NCBI GenBank assembly: GCA_015492195.1
Contig: WGFP01000039.1
Span: 1-5,843 of the forward strand
Length of the DNA: 5,843 nucleotides
Origin: Acidiferrobacterales bacterium
Lineage (GTDB): Bacteria; Pseudomonadota; Gammaproteobacteria; Acidiferrobacterales; Sulfurifustaceae
Direction: 5' to 3'
Under the pieces are notes generated by a model. It was given only the letters and a program-made list of their open reading frames with translations, was not told where the DNA came from and did not search any database. Each line of letters starts with the position of its first letter. Position 1 is the first letter of the stretch. Position numbers and translations under genes: made by a program. Positions 5,685 through 5,843 of the stretch are shown here, one piece after another.

Positions 5685-5843
5685 GTGACTACAATGCATC
5701 GCAGAACCTTCCTAAAAACCACCCTGGCCTCCGCGGTGGTGGCCACCGCGGCCGGCGCCGGGCTCCTGAAGCCCGCCCGGGTGCTGGCCGCCGAATGGCC
5801 CAAGGGCGCCTTCGGCTCCACCAGCGTCACCGACGCCTTAAAG
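5685..5843 (+). CDS. soxY: SoxY, sulfur-carrier subunit of SoxYZ (5' part only)
   Basis: Only the first 53 codons lie in the window; the frame is open to the edge. The N terminus carries a Tat signal: twin arginines in HRRTFLK (residues 5-11), a hydrophobic Ala/Val/Gly-rich stretch, and a likely cleavage site around VLAA (residues 33-36). The mature start, EWPKGAFGSTSVTDALK, matches the beginning of SoxY proteins. SoxYZ carries sulfur intermediates on a cysteine in the C-terminal GGCG motif of SoxY, which is beyond the window and cannot be checked here. SoxY is Tat-exported, typically together with SoxZ, which has no signal. From about codon 14 the gene becomes much richer in GC (about 75% by hand count) than soxX. 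It is probably co-transcribed with soxX. Confidence 0.9.
   Translation, partial: MTTMHRRTFLKTTLASAVVATAAGAGLLKPARVLAAEWPKGAFGSTSVTDALK

Overview
The window looks like part of a sulfur-oxidation region from a chemolithotrophic proteobacterium, most likely a gammaproteobacterial sulfur oxidiser. This rests on the start of a sox operon (soxX followed by soxY), an rhd-tusA-dsrE2 sulfur-trafficking operon, and a BepA-type outer-membrane quality-control protease, which implies a Gram-negative envelope. A genus cannot be named from this sequence alone.

Minus strand, left to right. A clear intrinsic terminator (177-202) closes an operon transcribed right to left: rhodanese (1069-1389), tusA (769-993), dsrE2 (230-709). 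A candidate promoter lies at 1418-1444. A 345-base gene-free gap (1390-1734) separates this operon from a second minus-strand gene (1735-3276), and a candidate weak terminator sits in the gap. That gene encodes a fused protein with about seven membrane helices followed by a spermidine-synthase-like domain. It starts at TTG behind a strong Shine-Dalgarno sequence.

Plus strand. A divergent bepA-like gene (3404-4849) encodes a periplasmic M48 zinc metalloprotease with C-terminal TPR-like repeats. A 374-base gap follows, with a stem-loop after bepA, an AT-rich stretch carrying a near-exact direct repeat, and a candidate promoter. Then come soxX (5224-5640) and the 5' end of soxY (5685 to the window edge).

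How it fits together (family knowledge plus inference): the Sox system works in the periplasm. SoxX, with SoxA, couples thiosulfate to the carrier SoxYZ. In organisms that keep sulfur in a reduced or stored form, sulfane sulfur is passed on in the cytoplasm through Rhd, TusA and DsrE2 towards the Dsr or sHdr oxidation machinery. Both halves of that route lie within 6 kb here, although the terminal oxidation enzymes are outside the window. BepA and the membrane/spermidine-synthase-like protein have no obvious role in sulfur metabolism. I saw no mobile element, CRISPR array, tRNA or rRNA. Most of the window is recognisable biology. The less explained parts are the soxX upstream region, the altered aminopropyltransferase-like enzyme, and the sharp base-composition change inside soxY.
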